Shown here piece after piece: positions 43,769 to 54,063 of a stretch of 64,000 nt of DNA. The notes under the pieces are model-generated. The model saw nothing but the letters and a program-made list of their open reading frames with translations. It searched no databases and had not been told where the DNA came from. Numbering within the stretch: the stretch's first letter is position 1; each line of letters opens with the position of its first letter. The position numbers and the translations under genes were made by a program. The DNA is from a bacterium (GTDB lineage: Bacteria > Bacillota > Clostridia > Lachnospirales > Lachnospiraceae), in NCBI GenBank assembly GCA_023664305.1, contig JAMPFT010000001.1:42400-106399 (forward strand). The letters are read 5' to 3'.

Positions 43769-45172
43769 TCAGTAAAACATGATGACGGGGGTGCCGATCT
43801 CCACCATATCGTAAAGCTGTGCCATCACATCCGGCGGCGTGTTGATACAGCCGTGGGAGCCGTTGCTTTTATAGATCTCGCCGCCGAATTTTCTGCGCCA
43901 GTCGGCGTCGTGGATCCCAACCGCTCCCTTCACGGGCATCCAGTATTTTACCGGCGTCTCGTAATCCGCCCCCCGCAGCACTCTGTTGCGCTGCTTGTTA
44001 TAGACGAAATTAATTCCCTCCGGGGTTCCCATCCGCTTTCCGGTATTGCCCGTGACAACATCCGTATCCAGGACAATTTCTCCGTCCACATAATAATACA
44101 TATGCTGCTCTGTCATATCTACTTCAATATAAGTGCCGCCGATATCGTCCAGCCCCCTGACAAACCCTTCCTGCAGGTAAACCGGGACATGCACCTGCGG
44201 TTCCTCCGGGTCCTCCCGCAAAACGTCCAGCAGGTATTTTTTCTCCGCCTCCGCATCCAGCCTCGTCCCGTATGTCGCGTACTTGACGTTGACCACATCG
44301 CCTCGGGTAGCCTGAAACTCCAGAACCGTGCCGCAGGTATCGTAAGTCTCCGCAAGCCCGTCCACCCACTGTCCGATGCGCTGTTCGTCCGGTATCAACG
44401 CCCCGTCCGGATCGAGAACGGGCTTCTGCTCCCCGTCCGCCGCCAGAAAGCCGCTGAGAATGTCCGGCGTCAGCGTGAGCTTTTCCGCCCCCATATCGTA
44501 AGTGATATCACGGGCAAGAAATTCCTCCAGCCTTCCCCAGAGCAGCCTTTGCTCCCTGTCCCGGGCGTCATCCTCCAGCTGCCGGTAGCAGCTGCCCTGC
44601 GTCAGATCGATCCGCAGCTCTCCGTCCAGAAAACAATCCCGGATATATTCCAGCGCGCGGTCAAAATCCAGCCGCAGCGTGTTCCCGTCCCGAAAAGAGT
44701 AGCCGTCCTCCTCGCTGTACAGTACAAGGCAGCCCGTGGGCAGCGCCTTTTCCTTCTGCACAAATTCCAGCTCCTCCATGCTTTCCGACAGTCCGTCCGC
44801 GTCGCAGACATACTGCACGGCAACGCTTGCCTCCGTCGGCTTATTTAGATGATAAAACCAGAAAAACGAGGAATTTTGCTTCAGATAAGCCCGCAGGGCT
44901 TCCCTGTAGTCCGGCCGCAGTCCGATCGATTGCGAACTTAGCGTCCATTCCTCTCCCGCCGCATCCAAAATAACGGCGTCGGCTGCGGGCGTCCGTTCAA
45001 TCAGCTCCGTATTGACTTCATCAATTGTTTTTCCCGTGCAGTAAACTCCGTTTATCCATGTATTTACCGGGAAGTTATCTTGATAGTATAAGCCCAGCGC
45101 AAGGCTGCCGCCCAACAGGACAAGCAGCCCGCACAGCAGGATCAACACCAGAATACGCGCCTTTTTTTTCAT
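43769..45172 (-). CDS. L,D-transpeptidase (YkuD domain) with peptidoglycan-binding-like region
   Basis: A 467-residue membrane-anchored protein. One N-terminal helix (ILVLILLCGLLVLLGGSLAL) is followed by two repeated binding-like regions (about 60-320) and a YkuD domain (about 340-467). The catalytic pattern is intact: His in AVGIHDADWRRKFGG and Cys in SNGSHGCINTPP. It would form 3-3 cross-links or attach proteins to the wall. The start is only six bases after the ilvB stop, so it is probably co-transcribed with the branched-chain amino acid genes, although the functional link is not obvious. Confidence 0.9.
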   Translation of the reverse strand: MKKKARILVLILLCGLLVLLGGSLALGLYYQDNFPVNTWINGVYCTGKTIDEVNTELIERTPAADAVILDAAGEEWTLSSQSIGLRPDYREALRAYLKQNSSFFWFYHLNKPTEASVAVQYVCDADGLSESMEELEFVQKEKALPTGCLVLYSEEDGYSFRDGNTLRLDFDRALEYIRDCFLDGELRIDLTQGSCYRQLEDDARDREQRLLWGRLEEFLARDITYDMGAEKLTLTPDILSGFLAADGEQKPVLDPDGALIPDEQRIGQWVDGLAETYDTCGTVLEFQATRGDVVNVKYATYGTRLDAEAEKKYLLDVLREDPEEPQVHVPVYLQEGFVRGLDDIGGTYIEVDMTEQHMYYYVDGEIVLDTDVVTGNTGKRMGTPEGINFVYNKQRNRVLRGADYETPVKYWMPVKGAVGIHDADWRRKFGGEIYKSNGSHGCINTPPDVMAQLYDMVEIGTPVIMFY

Positions 45173-45178
45173 TTTGCC

Positions 45179-46852
45179 TTACTCTTTCATATCATCTCCG
45201 TCAAACACGTCGGCAATGGGCGCTCCCGCGGGAACCATGGGGAATACCTTGTCGTCCTCCGGGATCACACATTCGATCAGCACGGGGCTTTGCATGGCGA
45301 TCGCCTTCTCAATCGCAGGCTGCACCTCCTCCCGCTCTGTGACGCGGATCGCGGCGCAGCCCAGCGCCTCCGCAACCTTGCAGAAATCCACGCTGTCGTT
45401 TAACACGGTCTGGGAATACCGCTTTCCGTAAAACAATGTCTGCCACTGGCGGACCATCCCCAACACATGATTGTTGATGACTACCTGGATGATCGGAATG
45501 CGGTAGCGGCTGGCTGTGGCCAGCTCGTTCATATTCATCCGAAAGCATCCGTCGCCCGCTATGTTAATGCAGATCCTGTCCGGCTGTCCCACCTGTGCGC
45601 CGATGCAGGCGCCCAGACCGTACCCCATCGTGCCCAGACCGCCGGAGGACAGGAAGGTGCGCGGAGCCGTGTAACGGTAATACTGCGCCGCCCACATCTG
45701 ATGCTGTCCTACGTCTGTCGTAATCAGCGCTTCCCCGCCTGTCACCCTGTCAATGGTCTCTATGACATAAGGGCAGGAAAGCTTACTGTCATCGTATTTC
45801 AACGGATACTTCGCCTTCAGTCCGGCTATTGCTTCCATCCATTCCACATGGTTCTGCCGGGCCAGCATACCGTTCAGCCGCGTCAGGACATCCTTCAGAT
45901 CTCCGACGATGCCGCAGTCCACGCGGATATTCTTGTTGATTTCCGCCGCATCGATATCAATGTGGATGATCCTTGCATTCTCCGCAAATTTTTTCGGGTC
46001 TCCGATGACGCGGTCGGAAAATCTCGCTCCCAGCGCGATCAGAAGATCGCACTGACTCACGCCGAGATTGGAGGCCTTCGTGCCGTGCATACCGATCATC
46101 CCGGTATATCTGGGGCTTTTTCCGTCGAATGCACCCTTTCCCATGAGCGTATCGCACACGGGCGCATCGATCAGCTCCGCAAACCTTGCGACCTCCCCGT
46201 ACGCGCCGGAGATCACCGCTCCGCCCCCCAGATAGATAAAGGGCTTCTCGGATTCGTCGATATATTTTACAACGGTCTTTAGGTCTTCCTCCGTATAGGC
46301 TCCTTCCGACCTGCTCTCCTGTATCTTTTCCGGCGTGTATTCACAGACCGCGGCGGTCACATCCTTCGTGATATCCACCAGCACGGGACCCGGTCTGCCG
46401 CTTTTTGCGATGGCAAAGGCCTTGCGCAGCGTAGGCGCAAGCGATTCCACATTTTTTACAATATACCCGTGCTTCGTGATCGGCATGGTCACCCCGGCGA
46501 TATCCACCTCCTGGAAGCTGTCCTTTCCCAGCATGGGCAGCGTCACGTTCGCCGTGATGGCCACCATGGGCACGGAATCCATATAGGCCGTAGCGATTCC
46601 CGTCACTAAATTTGTCGCTCCCGGGCCGCTGGTCGCCATGCAGACGCCAACCTTCCCGGTAGCCCTTGCATATCCGTCCGCCGCGTGGGCTGCACCCTGC
46701 TCATGGCTGGTGAGGATATGGCGGATTTCCCCGCTGTGCCTGTAAAGGGCGTCGTAAATATTTAAAATCGCCCCGCCCGGATAGCCGAAGACCGTATCCA
46801 CTCCCTGTTCCTTCAGACATTCCACAACAATTTCCGAACCGTTCAGCTGCAT
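45179..46852 (-). CDS. ilvB: Acetolactate synthase large subunit
   Basis: A 557-residue thiamine-diphosphate enzyme. It has [20 protein letters not shown], the catalytic Glu in [18 protein letters not shown] and the ThDP-binding block [18 protein letters not shown]. It joins two pyruvates for valine and leucine or pyruvate with 2-oxobutyrate for isoleucine. The start at 46852 is set by GGAGG and overlaps the ilvD end by ten bases. No small subunit gene (ilvN) is in the window. Confidence 0.95.
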   Translation of the reverse strand: MQLNGSEIVVECLKEQGVDTVFGYPGGAILNIYDALYRHSGEIRHILTSHEQGAAHAADGYARATGKVGVCMATSGPGATNLVTGIATAYMDSVPMVAITANVTLPMLGKDSFQEVDIAGVTMPITKHGYIVKNVESLAPTLRKAFAIAKSGRPGPVLVDITKDVTAAVCEYTPEKIQESRSEGAYTEEDLKTVVKYIDESEKPFIYLGGGAVISGAYGEVARFAELIDAPVCDTLMGKGAFDGKSPRYTGMIGMHGTKASNLGVSQCDLLIALGARFSDRVIGDPKKFAENARIIHIDIDAAEINKNIRVDCGIVGDLKDVLTRLNGMLARQNHVEWMEAIAGLKAKYPLKYDDSKLSCPYVIETIDRVTGGEALITTDVGQHQMWAAQYYRYTAPRTFLSSGGLGTMGYGLGACIGAQVGQPDRICINIAGDGCFRMNMNELATASRYRIPIIQVVINNHVLGMVRQWQTLFYGKRYSQTVLNDSVDFCKVAEALGCAAIRVTEREEVQPAIEKAIAMQSPVLIECVIPEDDKVFPMVPAGAPIADVFDGDDMKE

Positions 46853-48537
46853 GATCCTTTTTCCTCCTGGCTTCCGGGAATCTCCAATACGGCTCCTCTG
46901 TTGCCGCTGGTCACCATCTCGCGGTATCTTGACAGATAACCGCCCGTCACCTGCGGCTCTCTGGGGCTCCATCTCTCCCGTCTCTTCGAAAGCTCTTCCT
47001 CCGACACCTTAAGCTTTAGTGTAAGCGCAGGAATATCGATGCTGATGATATCGCCTTCCTCCACAAGGGCAATGGGACCTCCCACCGCCGCCTCGGGCGA
47101 CACATGCCCGATGGAAGCTCCCCTGGATGCGCCGGAAAAACGTCCGTCCGTAATCAGGGCCACGCTGGATCCCAGCCCCATCCCCGCGATGGCGGAGGTT
47201 GGATTGAGCATCTCTCTCATGCCGGGGCCGCCCTTCGGACCCTCATAGCGGATCACCACCACATCGCCCGCCACGATTCTGCCGCCCTTAATCGCCGCAA
47301 TGGCGTCCTCCTCACAGTCGAATACCCTGGCCGGGCCCTCGTGGACCATCATCTCGGGAACCACCGCGGAACGCTTCACGACGGATCCGTCCGGCGCAAG
47401 ATTTCCCTTCAGAACAGCCAGACCGCCCGTCGCGCTGTACGGGTTTTCCACGGGCCGGATCACCTCGGGATTGCGGTTCAGAGCATTTGCAATATTTTCT
47501 CCGATGGTCTTTCCCGTCACCGTCATGCACTCCGTGTTCAGAAGCCCGATATCCGCAAGCTCCTTCATCACCGCATACACGCCTCCCGCCTCGTTTAAAT
47601 CCTCCATATAGGTAGGACCCGCAGGCGCGAGGTGGCACAGATTGGGCGTCTTCTCGCTGATGGGGTTTGCAAAGCTGATATCGAAATCAAAACCGATCTC
47701 ATGGGCGATGGCGGGAAGATGAAGCATGGAATTTGTAGAGCAGCCCAGAGCCATATCCACCGTCAGCGCGTTTAAAATCGATTCCTCTGTGATAATGTCC
47801 CGCGCACGGATATTTTTGCGGTACAGCTCCATGACGGCCATGCCGGCATGCTTGGCTAACTTGATCCGCTCCGAGTACACCGCGGGAATCGTCCCGTTGC
47901 CGCGAAGCCCCATTCCCAGCGCCTCCGTCAGACAGTTCATGGAGTTTGCTGTATACATGCCGGAACAGGAGCCGCAGGTCGGACATACCTTGTTCTCAAA
48001 CTCCGTCACATCTTCCTCCGTCATAGTTCCCGCCGCGTAGGAGCCCACGGCCTCGAACATGGAAGAAAGACTTCTCTTCTGCCCCTTTACATGACCGGCA
48101 AGCATGGGGCCGCCGGACACAAACACGGTAGGCAGATTCAGGCGCGCCGCCGCCATCAGAAGGCCGGGCACATTCTTGTCGCAGTTCGGCACCATCACAA
48201 GAGCGTCAAACTGATGGGCAATGGCCATACACTCCGTCGAGTCGGCAATCAGATCCCTTGTCACCAGGGAATATTTCATTCCCACATGCCCCATGGCAAT
48301 GCCGTCGCACACGGCGATGGCCGGGAATACCACCGGCACGCCGCCGGCCTCCGCCACGCCCAGCTTGACCGCATCCACAATCTTGTCAATGTTCATATGT
48401 CCCGGCACGATCTCGTTGTAGGAACTCACGATCCCCACCATGGGCTTTTTCATTTCCTCCGCCGTAAATCCCAGCGCGTTAAACAGACTCCTCGCCGGCG
48501 CCTGCTGCATACCGGCTCTCGCGTTGTCGCTTATCAT
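46843..48537 (-). CDS. ilvD: Dihydroxy-acid dehydratase
   Basis: A 564-residue Fe-S enzyme that dehydrates dihydroxy acids in valine and isoleucine synthesis. Cluster ligands are visible in [19 protein letters not shown] and [18 protein letters not shown]. It has the [20 protein letters not shown] block near the C-terminus. It is the second gene of leuB-ilvD-ilvB, 68 bases after leuB. The gene preceding the amino-acid operon is yajC, behind its own terminator. Confidence 0.97.
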   Translation of the reverse strand: MISDNARAGMQQAPARSLFNALGFTAEEMKKPMVGIVSSYNEIVPGHMNIDKIVDAVKLGVAEAGGVPVVFPAIAVCDGIAMGHVGMKYSLVTRDLIADSTECMAIAHQFDALVMVPNCDKNVPGLLMAAARLNLPTVFVSGGPMLAGHVKGQKRSLSSMFEAVGSYAAGTMTEEDVTEFENKVCPTCGSCSGMYTANSMNCLTEALGMGLRGNGTIPAVYSERIKLAKHAGMAVMELYRKNIRARDIITEESILNALTVDMALGCSTNSMLHLPAIAHEIGFDFDISFANPISEKTPNLCHLAPAGPTYMEDLNEAGGVYAVMKELADIGLLNTECMTVTGKTIGENIANALNRNPEVIRPVENPYSATGGLAVLKGNLAPDGSVVKRSAVVPEMMVHEGPARVFDCEEDAIAAIKGGRIVAGDVVVIRYEGPKGGPGMREMLNPTSAIAGMGLGSSVALITDGRFSGASRGASIGHVSPEAAVGGPIALVEEGDIISIDIPALTLKLKVSEEELSKRRERWSPREPQVTGGYLSRYREMVTSGNRGAVLEIPGSQEEKGSCS

Positions 48538-48605
48538 GTATTCTTACCTTCCTTTCCAATTTTAAACGGTGGAACTTCGGAATTTCAAATTCTCCCGCAC
48601 TCCTG

Positions 48606-49691
48606 TCACTGAATATGCTCCGCAAGCAGGCTTCCCATCTCCGAGCAGCCTACTCTTTTACAGCCCTCCGACATAATATCCCCCGTGCGGTAGCCCTCCT
48701 GCAGTACCTTCTTTACCGCCGCCTCCACGGCGTCCGCCTCTTTGTCAAGATCGAAGCTGTACCGCAGCATCATCGCCGCGCTCAGCACCGTCGCGATGGG
48801 ATTTGCAATATCCTGTCCCGCAATGTCGGGGGCGGAGCCGTGGCTCGGCTCATACAGGCCGAATCTGCTGTCGTTTAAGCTGGCGCTTGCAAGCATACCG
48901 ATGGAGCCGGTCACCATGCTCGCCTCGTCGGACAAAATATCTCCGAACATGTTTTCCGTCAGGATCACGTCAAACTGGGCCGGATCCTTCACAAGCTGCA
49001 TGGCGCAGTTGTCCACCAGCATGTGCTCCAGCGTAACCTCCGGATAGTCCTTCGCCACCTCTTCCACCACTTTCCTCCAAAGCCTGGAAGAATCCAACAC
49101 ATTGGCCTTATCCACGCTGGTCACCTTCCCTCGGCGCTTTCTGGCGATATCAAAGCCCTTGACCGCAATCCTGCGGATCTCATTTTCGTCGTAGACAAGC
49201 GTATCCACAGCCTTTAAGACGCCGTTTTCCTCCACAGTCCTGCGCTCGCCGAAATAAAGCCCTCCCGTCAGCTCGCGCACGATTATCATGTCAAACCCGG
49301 CCCTGCTGATTTCTTCCTTCAACGGACAGGCCCCCGCCAGCTCGTCGTACAAAACGGCCGGGCGCAGATTTGCAAAAAGCTTCAACGACTTGCGCAGCGC
49401 AAGCAGCCCCGCCTCGGGGCGGAGCTTCGGAGGCAGCCGATACCAGGGAGACGTGCTGGTATTGCCGCCGATGGAACCCATGAGCACCGCGTCCGCAGCC
49501 TTCGCCTTATTGACCGCCTCCTCGGTCAGCGGGACGCCGTGTACGTCGATGGATGCGCCCCCCATCAGAATATCCTCAAAAACCATTTTGTGCCCGTAAA
49601 CATCCGCAATCCTTCCGAGCACCTTTTTTGCCTCCGCGACGATCTCCGGGCCGATTCCGTCGCCGGGGATACAGGTAATATGCAGTTCCAT
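48606..49691 (-). CDS. leuB: 3-isopropylmalate dehydrogenase
   Basis: A 361-residue NAD-dependent enzyme of leucine synthesis. It has [19 protein letters not shown], the substrate Arg region [17 protein letters not shown], the metal ligands in [16 protein letters not shown] and [13 protein letters not shown], and [16 protein letters not shown]. The start at 49691 is the usual family start, after an AAAGGACGGAG site. leuA, leuC and leuD are not in the window. Confidence 0.96.
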   Translation of the reverse strand: MELHITCIPGDGIGPEIVAEAKKVLGRIADVYGHKMVFEDILMGGASIDVHGVPLTEEAVNKAKAADAVLMGSIGGNTSTSPWYRLPPKLRPEAGLLALRKSLKLFANLRPAVLYDELAGACPLKEEISRAGFDMIIVRELTGGLYFGERRTVEENGVLKAVDTLVYDENEIRRIAVKGFDIARKRRGKVTSVDKANVLDSSRLWRKVVEEVAKDYPEVTLEHMLVDNCAMQLVKDPAQFDVILTENMFGDILSDEASMVTGSIGMLASASLNDSRFGLYEPSHGSAPDIAGQDIANPIATVLSAAMMLRYSFDLDKEADAVEAAVKKVLQEGYRTGDIMSEGCKRVGCSEMGSLLAEHIQ

Positions 49692-49797
49692 ACGCTCCGT
49701 CCTTTCCGCACACCGTTTTGCGTTCAAAACTCTCCGGTATGTCCTTTTATGTCATTTGACTTTCCCATATTACAGTGCAAAAATGTATATTCATTTT

Positions 49798-49826
49798 ATA
49801 ATACCTGATAGGTCGGCAAATTTCAA
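49798..49826 (-). promoter_or_regulatory. Promoter of leuB-ilvD-ilvB
   Basis: On the minus strand TTGAAA (49821-49826), a 17-base spacer and TATTAT (49798-49803). The roughly 100-nt leader to leuB has no T-box or leucine-rich leader peptide that I can see. Confidence 0.65.
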
Positions 49827-49867
49827 CCCATAATTATAAAGAATCAACCATTTGCTTATGTTCACAC

Positions 49868-49893
49868 AAAAAAGAGAGCCAGCCCTCTTTTTT
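49868..49893 (-). terminator. Intrinsic terminator after yajC
   Basis: AAAAAAGAG (49868-49876) pairs with CTCTTTTTT (49885-49893). It ends in a T run on the minus strand, between yajC (stop 49948) and the leuB promoter. Confidence 0.85.
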
Positions 49894-49947
49894 CGGCCGC
49901 CCTCTTCTCTTTCCGCATTTTCCGTCTGCGACTGACCCCTCCCGGAA

Positions 49948-50286
49948 TCAGTTCCCTTCCGCCTTCTCCACACGGCTGATCGCGCTCTTTTCCATGGGGA
50001 TACGACAGTTTCTGTTGTTTCCAAATTCAACGATTACCGTGTTGTCTTCCTCCGAGATATCGATGACGATCCCGTAAAAACCGGACGTTGTCAGCACGCA
50101 GTCCCCAATCGTCAGAGAAGCAAGCATCGCGGCGGTCCTTTTCTTCTCCTTGCTCTGCGGTCTGAATAAGAAAAACCATATCGCGACAAAGAAAAGCGCA
50201 TAAACCACCAGCATCGACACAAGACTGCCCGCAGCAGCGCTGCCGTTCTCCACAGCACCCGTAGTACCATCCAGTAAAATACCCAT
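49948..50286 (-). CDS. yajC: Preprotein translocase accessory subunit YajC
   Basis: A 112-residue protein. A single helix (SLVSMLVVYALFFVAIWFFLF) is followed by RPQSKEKKRTAAMLASLTIGD and LTTSGFYGIVIDISEEDNTV, the family pattern. It associates with the Sec translocon. The start at 50286 has GGAGGAAGA directly upstream. It follows tgt, an arrangement common in bacteria. secD and secF are absent. Confidence 0.92.
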   Translation of the reverse strand: MGILLDGTTGAVENGSAAAGSLVSMLVVYALFFVAIWFFLFRPQSKEKKRTAAMLASLTIGDCVLTTSGFYGIVIDISEEDNTVIVEFGNNRNCRIPMEKSAISRVEKAEGN

Positions 50287-50442
50287 TCTTCCTCCATTCC
50301 GGCGTTTCCCGTCCTGCAAACGCAGGCAACGCCCTGTCCTCTAAAATACTATAATACACAAAACCTGTCCGTCAGGCAAGCATTTTATCATATTTTCACG
50401 ACAATTCCGGAACAATCCGCATTATTTCCCCGGAAACGGTTT

Positions 50443-51576
50443 TCACTCCCGGTTTCCCGCGATCCGCTCCAGCTTTCCCTTCTTGTACTCCGCAAACCTT
50501 CCCTCGTCCAGCGCATCCCTGATTTCCTCCATCATGGTGTTGTAAAACCAGAGATTGTGCAGCACGCAGAGCCGCATTCCCAGCATCTCCTTTGCCTTTA
50601 AAAGATGCCTGATGTAGGCCCTGGAATACCGCCTGCAGGCAGGACAGCCGCAGCCCTCCTCGACGGGTCTGTCGTCCAGCTCATACTTTGCGTTAAACAG
50701 ATTGATCTTTCCGCGGTTGGTATAGAGATGTCCGTGGCGGCCGTTCCGGCTGGGATAGACACAGTCGAAAAAGTCCACGCCGCGCTCCACTCCCTCCAGA
50801 ATATTTGCCGGAGTGCCCACTCCCATCAGGTAAGTCGGCTTATCCTTCGGCAGATACGGAACCACCCGGTCCAGAATATCATACATTTCCTCGTGGGTCT
50901 CCCCCACCGCCAGACCGCCTACCGCGTAGCCGTCCAGCTCCATCTCGGAGATCCGTTTTGCGTGCTCGATCCGTATATCCGCGTAGACCGCCCCCTGATT
51001 GATTCCAAACAGCATCTGGCTTCGGTTGATGGTATCCTCCAGCCCGTTTAACCGATCCATCTCCCGTCTGCAGCGCTCCAGCCATCTCGTGGTGCGCTCC
51101 ACGGAGGCCTGCACATAGCTTCTGTCCGCCTTGCTGGGCGTACACTCGTCAAAGGCCATGGCGATGGTGGAGGCCAGGTTGGACTGAATCTGCATACTCT
51201 CTTCCGGCCCCATAAATATTTTTCTGCCGTCGATATGGGAATGAAAATACACGCCCTCCTCTTTGATCCTGCGCAGTCCTGCCAGAGAAAACACCTGAAA
51301 GCCGCCGGAATCCGTGAGAATAGGCCTGTCCCAGGACATAAATTTGTGGAGCCCCCCCAGCTGCTTTATCACCTTATCCCCCGGCCGCACATGCAGATGA
51401 TAGGTGTTGGAAAGCTCCACCTGCGTCCCGATCTCCTTCAGATCCGAAGCGGCAACGGCTCCCTTGATCGCCGCCACGGTTCCCACATTCATAAATACAG
51501 GCGTCTGAATGACGCCGTGTATTGTGGTAAGCTCCGCTCTCTTCGCTCTTCCTTCCTGCTTTATCAGTCGATACAT
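50443..51576 (-). CDS. tgt: tRNA-guanine transglycosylase
   Basis: A 377-residue enzyme that exchanges guanine 34 for the queuine precursor in tRNAs with GUN anticodons. The catalytic Asp residues lie in ILTDSGGFQVFSLAGL and in DFFDCVYPSRNGRHG. The zinc site is in GCGCPACRRYSRAYIRHL. It starts one base after the VanY stop (TAA ATG), so the three genes down to yajC form one unit. Confidence 0.97.
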   Translation of the reverse strand: MYRLIKQEGRAKRAELTTIHGVIQTPVFMNVGTVAAIKGAVAASDLKEIGTQVELSNTYHLHVRPGDKVIKQLGGLHKFMSWDRPILTDSGGFQVFSLAGLRRIKEEGVYFHSHIDGRKIFMGPEESMQIQSNLASTIAMAFDECTPSKADRSYVQASVERTTRWLERCRREMDRLNGLEDTINRSQMLFGINQGAVYADIRIEHAKRISEMELDGYAVGGLAVGETHEEMYDILDRVVPYLPKDKPTYLMGVGTPANILEGVERGVDFFDCVYPSRNGRHGHLYTNRGKINLFNAKYELDDRPVEEGCGCPACRRYSRAYIRHLLKAKEMLGMRLCVLHNLWFYNTMMEEIRDALDEGRFAEYKKGKLERIAGNRE

Positions 51577-52656
51577 TTACGGCTCCTCCCAATACTCCGA
51601 AAGCTCCCAGAACTCCTCCAGCGTCAGCTCCTGCTCGGTCATCAGGACGGCCGCCTCCACTCCGACATAACGGAAATGCCAGGGCTCGTACCGGATCCCC
51701 GTGATATCCTCCTTATCCTTCGGATAGCGCAGAATAAAGCCGAAGCGGCAGCTGTTTGCGGCGAGCCACTTCCCGGCTTCCGTATCCGCAAAGCCCTCGT
51801 TCAGATCGATATAAGTATCCGACACAATATCCAGCGCCAGCCCCAGCTGATGCTCGCTGGCGTTGGGAACGGTCACCGACCGGCTGGAAACCTGATAAGC
51901 CTCCATGTAAGACAGGCCCTTGTTCATAAACTTTTTCACCTTTTTGTGAAACAGCATCTGCTGATATTCCAGATCCCTGTAAGGCGAGCAGACCTGCAGC
52001 GTTACCCCGTCATCCTTTGCGGCCTGAAACATATTCAGCAGATCGTCGATGATCCTCTCGTCACAGCGCATGATCCCCTTCATGGTCATAATTTTTCCCA
52101 GCGGCACCTGCTCCTCATAGCCTTCCGGGATAGAATGCTGCTTGTTTACCAGCAGAAGCCTCCAGTCATCCCTGGAAAATCTGTCGTTTTCCGTACTTTC
52201 ACCGGCTGCCTCCTCCGAGGATGCGCCGGGACGGTTCAGCTTAAGGATCTCCTCCGCGCTGTAGGTCGTCACATTTTCCATATCGTGGGCGGGCTCCTCG
52301 TACCCGTCGTCCAGAAGCTCTTCATCCTCCTCCAGATTCACAAGCTCCTCCAGATCGATCTCCGTCTCTGAGGCCAGCACAAGCCCCTGCGCCTCCTCCG
52401 AGATGGGATTCCACACGCCTTCCTCATCCTTTCCCGACAGGAAAGCCGGGAAGGAAAAGCTGCTGTAGACCGCAAAGAGAAGCAAAGACATTCCCAGCAT
52501 GGAAAACCGCTTCCCGTTTCCCTTTAAATATGCCGCTCCATGGAAAAAAAACATTCCCACGGCCATCACGGGAATGACGCAAAAACGACAGAACCTATTC
52601 CTTTTTCCCCATCTGCGCAGTTTCCTGTAAAACCGCTCCTCCAACGACATTTTCAT
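51577..52656 (-). CDS. D-Ala-D-Ala carboxypeptidase, VanY type (peptidase M15B)
   Basis: A 359-residue membrane protein. A basic N-terminus and two hydrophobic segments (FCVIPVMAVGMFFFHGAAY, FSMLGMSLLLFAVYSSFSF) precede an acidic linker (about residues 95-160) and the M15 domain. Zinc and catalytic residues are in SEHQLGLALDIVS and YEPWHFRYVG. It trims peptidoglycan stem peptides. The divergent aroC gene lies about 230 bases away. On the minus strand TGATATACT near 52716 is a good extended -10 promoter. Confidence 0.9.
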   Translation of the reverse strand: MKMSLEERFYRKLRRWGKRNRFCRFCVIPVMAVGMFFFHGAAYLKGNGKRFSMLGMSLLLFAVYSSFSFPAFLSGKDEEGVWNPISEEAQGLVLASETEIDLEELVNLEEDEELLDDGYEEPAHDMENVTTYSAEEILKLNRPGASSEEAAGESTENDRFSRDDWRLLLVNKQHSIPEGYEEQVPLGKIMTMKGIMRCDERIIDDLLNMFQAAKDDGVTLQVCSPYRDLEYQQMLFHKKVKKFMNKGLSYMEAYQVSSRSVTVPNASEHQLGLALDIVSDTYIDLNEGFADTEAGKWLAANSCRFGFILRYPKDKEDITGIRYEPWHFRYVGVEAAVLMTEQELTLEEFWELSEYWEEP

Positions 52657-52755
52657 TCGTGCCCCGTCTTTATCCTTCTTTTGCGCCGTCTGCCTGCATA
52701 GTCAGTTTCAGTATATCATACTTTTATAAAACATGCATTCCTTTTTTCAAAAAAG

Positions 52756-52784
52756 TTGATATTTTCCGGATCTTCCGTTACAAT
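52756..52784 (+). promoter_or_regulatory. Promoter of aroC
   Basis: TTGATA (52756-52761), a 17-base spacer and TACAAT (52779-52784). The leader of about 100 nt contains a stem CGTCCGC / GCGGACG (near 52796 and 52849) that may fold, with no recognised riboswitch. Confidence 0.65.
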
Positions 52785-52889
52785 TTAGGTAGCGCGTCCG
52801 CCCTGATCCCAAAGGCAGGGTGCGCCGATGCCTGTCTGCCTGCAAACGCGGACGGGACACACGACAATCGGAAAGGTACGGTGATCTGT

Positions 52890-53993
52890 ATGGCCGGTTC
52901 TGTTTATGGCACAATTTTTCGAATAACCACCTGGGGAGAATCCCACGGCAAGGCGCTGGGAGCCGTCATCGACGGTTGCCCTGCCGGGCTCGCGCTCAGC
53001 GAGGCCGATATCCAGCCCTATCTCGACCGCCGAAAACCCGGCGCAAGCGGTATCTCCACCCCGCGGAAAGAGGACGACTCCGTGGAGATCCTCTCCGGCG
53101 TGTTCGAGGGCTTCACCACAGGCGCCCCCATTTCCCTGATGGTCCGCAATACCTCCCAGCGTTCCTCCGACTACGGCGAGCTTGCCTCCTGTTACCGGCC
53201 CGGACACGCCGACTATACCTTCGACTGCAAATACGGCCTGCGGGACTACCGCGGGGGAGGCCGTTCCTCCGGGCGCGAAACGGTTGGAAGAGTCGCCGCC
53301 GGGGCGGTGGCCGCAAAAATATTAAAGCAGCTGGGCGTCGATGTATACGCCTACACCTGCTCCATCGGCCCGGTCACAATCGACCGGGGCTGCTTTGACC
53401 GTGCCGCTGCTCTCGTCACGCCTACCGCCATGCCGGATCCCGCGGCGGACGCCGCCGCCAGAGCCTGTCTGGAGGAGGCCCGGAAAAAGGGCGATTCCCT
53501 GGGCGGCTGCATGGAATGCGTCGTGGTGGGACTTCCCGCCGGGATCGGAGATCCCGTCTTTGAAAAGCTTGACGCAAACCTCGCCAAAGCCGTCATGTCC
53601 ATCGGCGCGGTAAAGGCCGTGGAGATCGGCGACGGATGCGCTGTCTCCGGCAGACAGGGAAGTGAAAACAACGATTCCTTCCGCATGAGGGACGGTCGGA
53701 TCACAAAGACCTCCAACCATGCCGGCGGAATTTTGGGCGGCATCAGCGACGGCAGCCCGATCCTGATCCGCGCGCATGTGAAGCCCACGCCCTCCGTCTT
53801 CCTGACGCAGGAGACGGTGACCTCCTCCGGCCGGGAGAAGGATTTGCAGATCAAGGGCCGCCACGACCCCGTCATCGTTCCCAGAGCCGTCGTGGTTCTG
53901 GAGGCCATGACGGCTCTGACGGTTCTCGACGCCATGCTGCTCAATATGACGGCAAGGATGGATTCCCTGACCGGCTTTTACCGCAAATCGTAA
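52890..53993 (+). CDS. aroC: Chorismate synthase
   Basis: A 367-residue enzyme that forms chorismate, the last shared step of aromatic amino acid synthesis, using reduced FMN. It has GTIFRITTWGESHGKALGAV, RPGHADYTFDCKYGLRDYRG, GGRSSGRETVGRVAAGAVA and the C-terminal GRHDPVIVPRAVVVLEAM. The start at 52890 is the family start. A GTG nine bases upstream is closer to the AAAGG site and is an alternative. It is a single-gene unit closed by a terminator. Confidence 0.96.
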   Translation: MAGSVYGTIFRITTWGESHGKALGAVIDGCPAGLALSEADIQPYLDRRKPGASGISTPRKEDDSVEILSGVFEGFTTGAPISLMVRNTSQRSSDYGELASCYRPGHADYTFDCKYGLRDYRGGGRSSGRETVGRVAAGAVAAKILKQLGVDVYAYTCSIGPVTIDRGCFDRAAALVTPTAMPDPAADAAARACLEEARKKGDSLGGCMECVVVGLPAGIGDPVFEKLDANLAKAVMSIGAVKAVEIGDGCAVSGRQGSENNDSFRMRDGRITKTSNHAGGILGGISDGSPILIRAHVKPTPSVFLTQETVTSSGREKDLQIKGRHDPVIVPRAVVVLEAMTALTVLDAMLLNMTARMDSLTGFYRKS

Positions 53994-54020
53994 ACGTCGG
54001 CCGCGGCAAAGCTTCCCGTC

Positions 54021-54057
54021 AAAAAAAGGAGAGACTTTTTTGCGGTCTCTCCTTTTT
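54021..54057. terminator. Bidirectional intrinsic terminator
   Basis: AAAAAGGAGAGAC (54023-54035) pairs perfectly with GTCTCTCCTTTTT (54045-54057) around a nine-base loop. It serves aroC and the convergent lactonase-family gene (stop 54064). Confidence 0.92.
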
Positions 54058-54063
54058 ACTGTT

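Noticed and set aside
46853..46972. A 40-residue N-terminal extension of acetolactate synthase
   Set aside because: It lies inside ilvD in another frame. The GGAGG site and the family start support ATG 46852.
52659..52889. A 77-residue N-terminal extension of chorismate synthase
   Set aside because: It crosses the promoter at 52756-52784 and the normal AroC start is at 52890.
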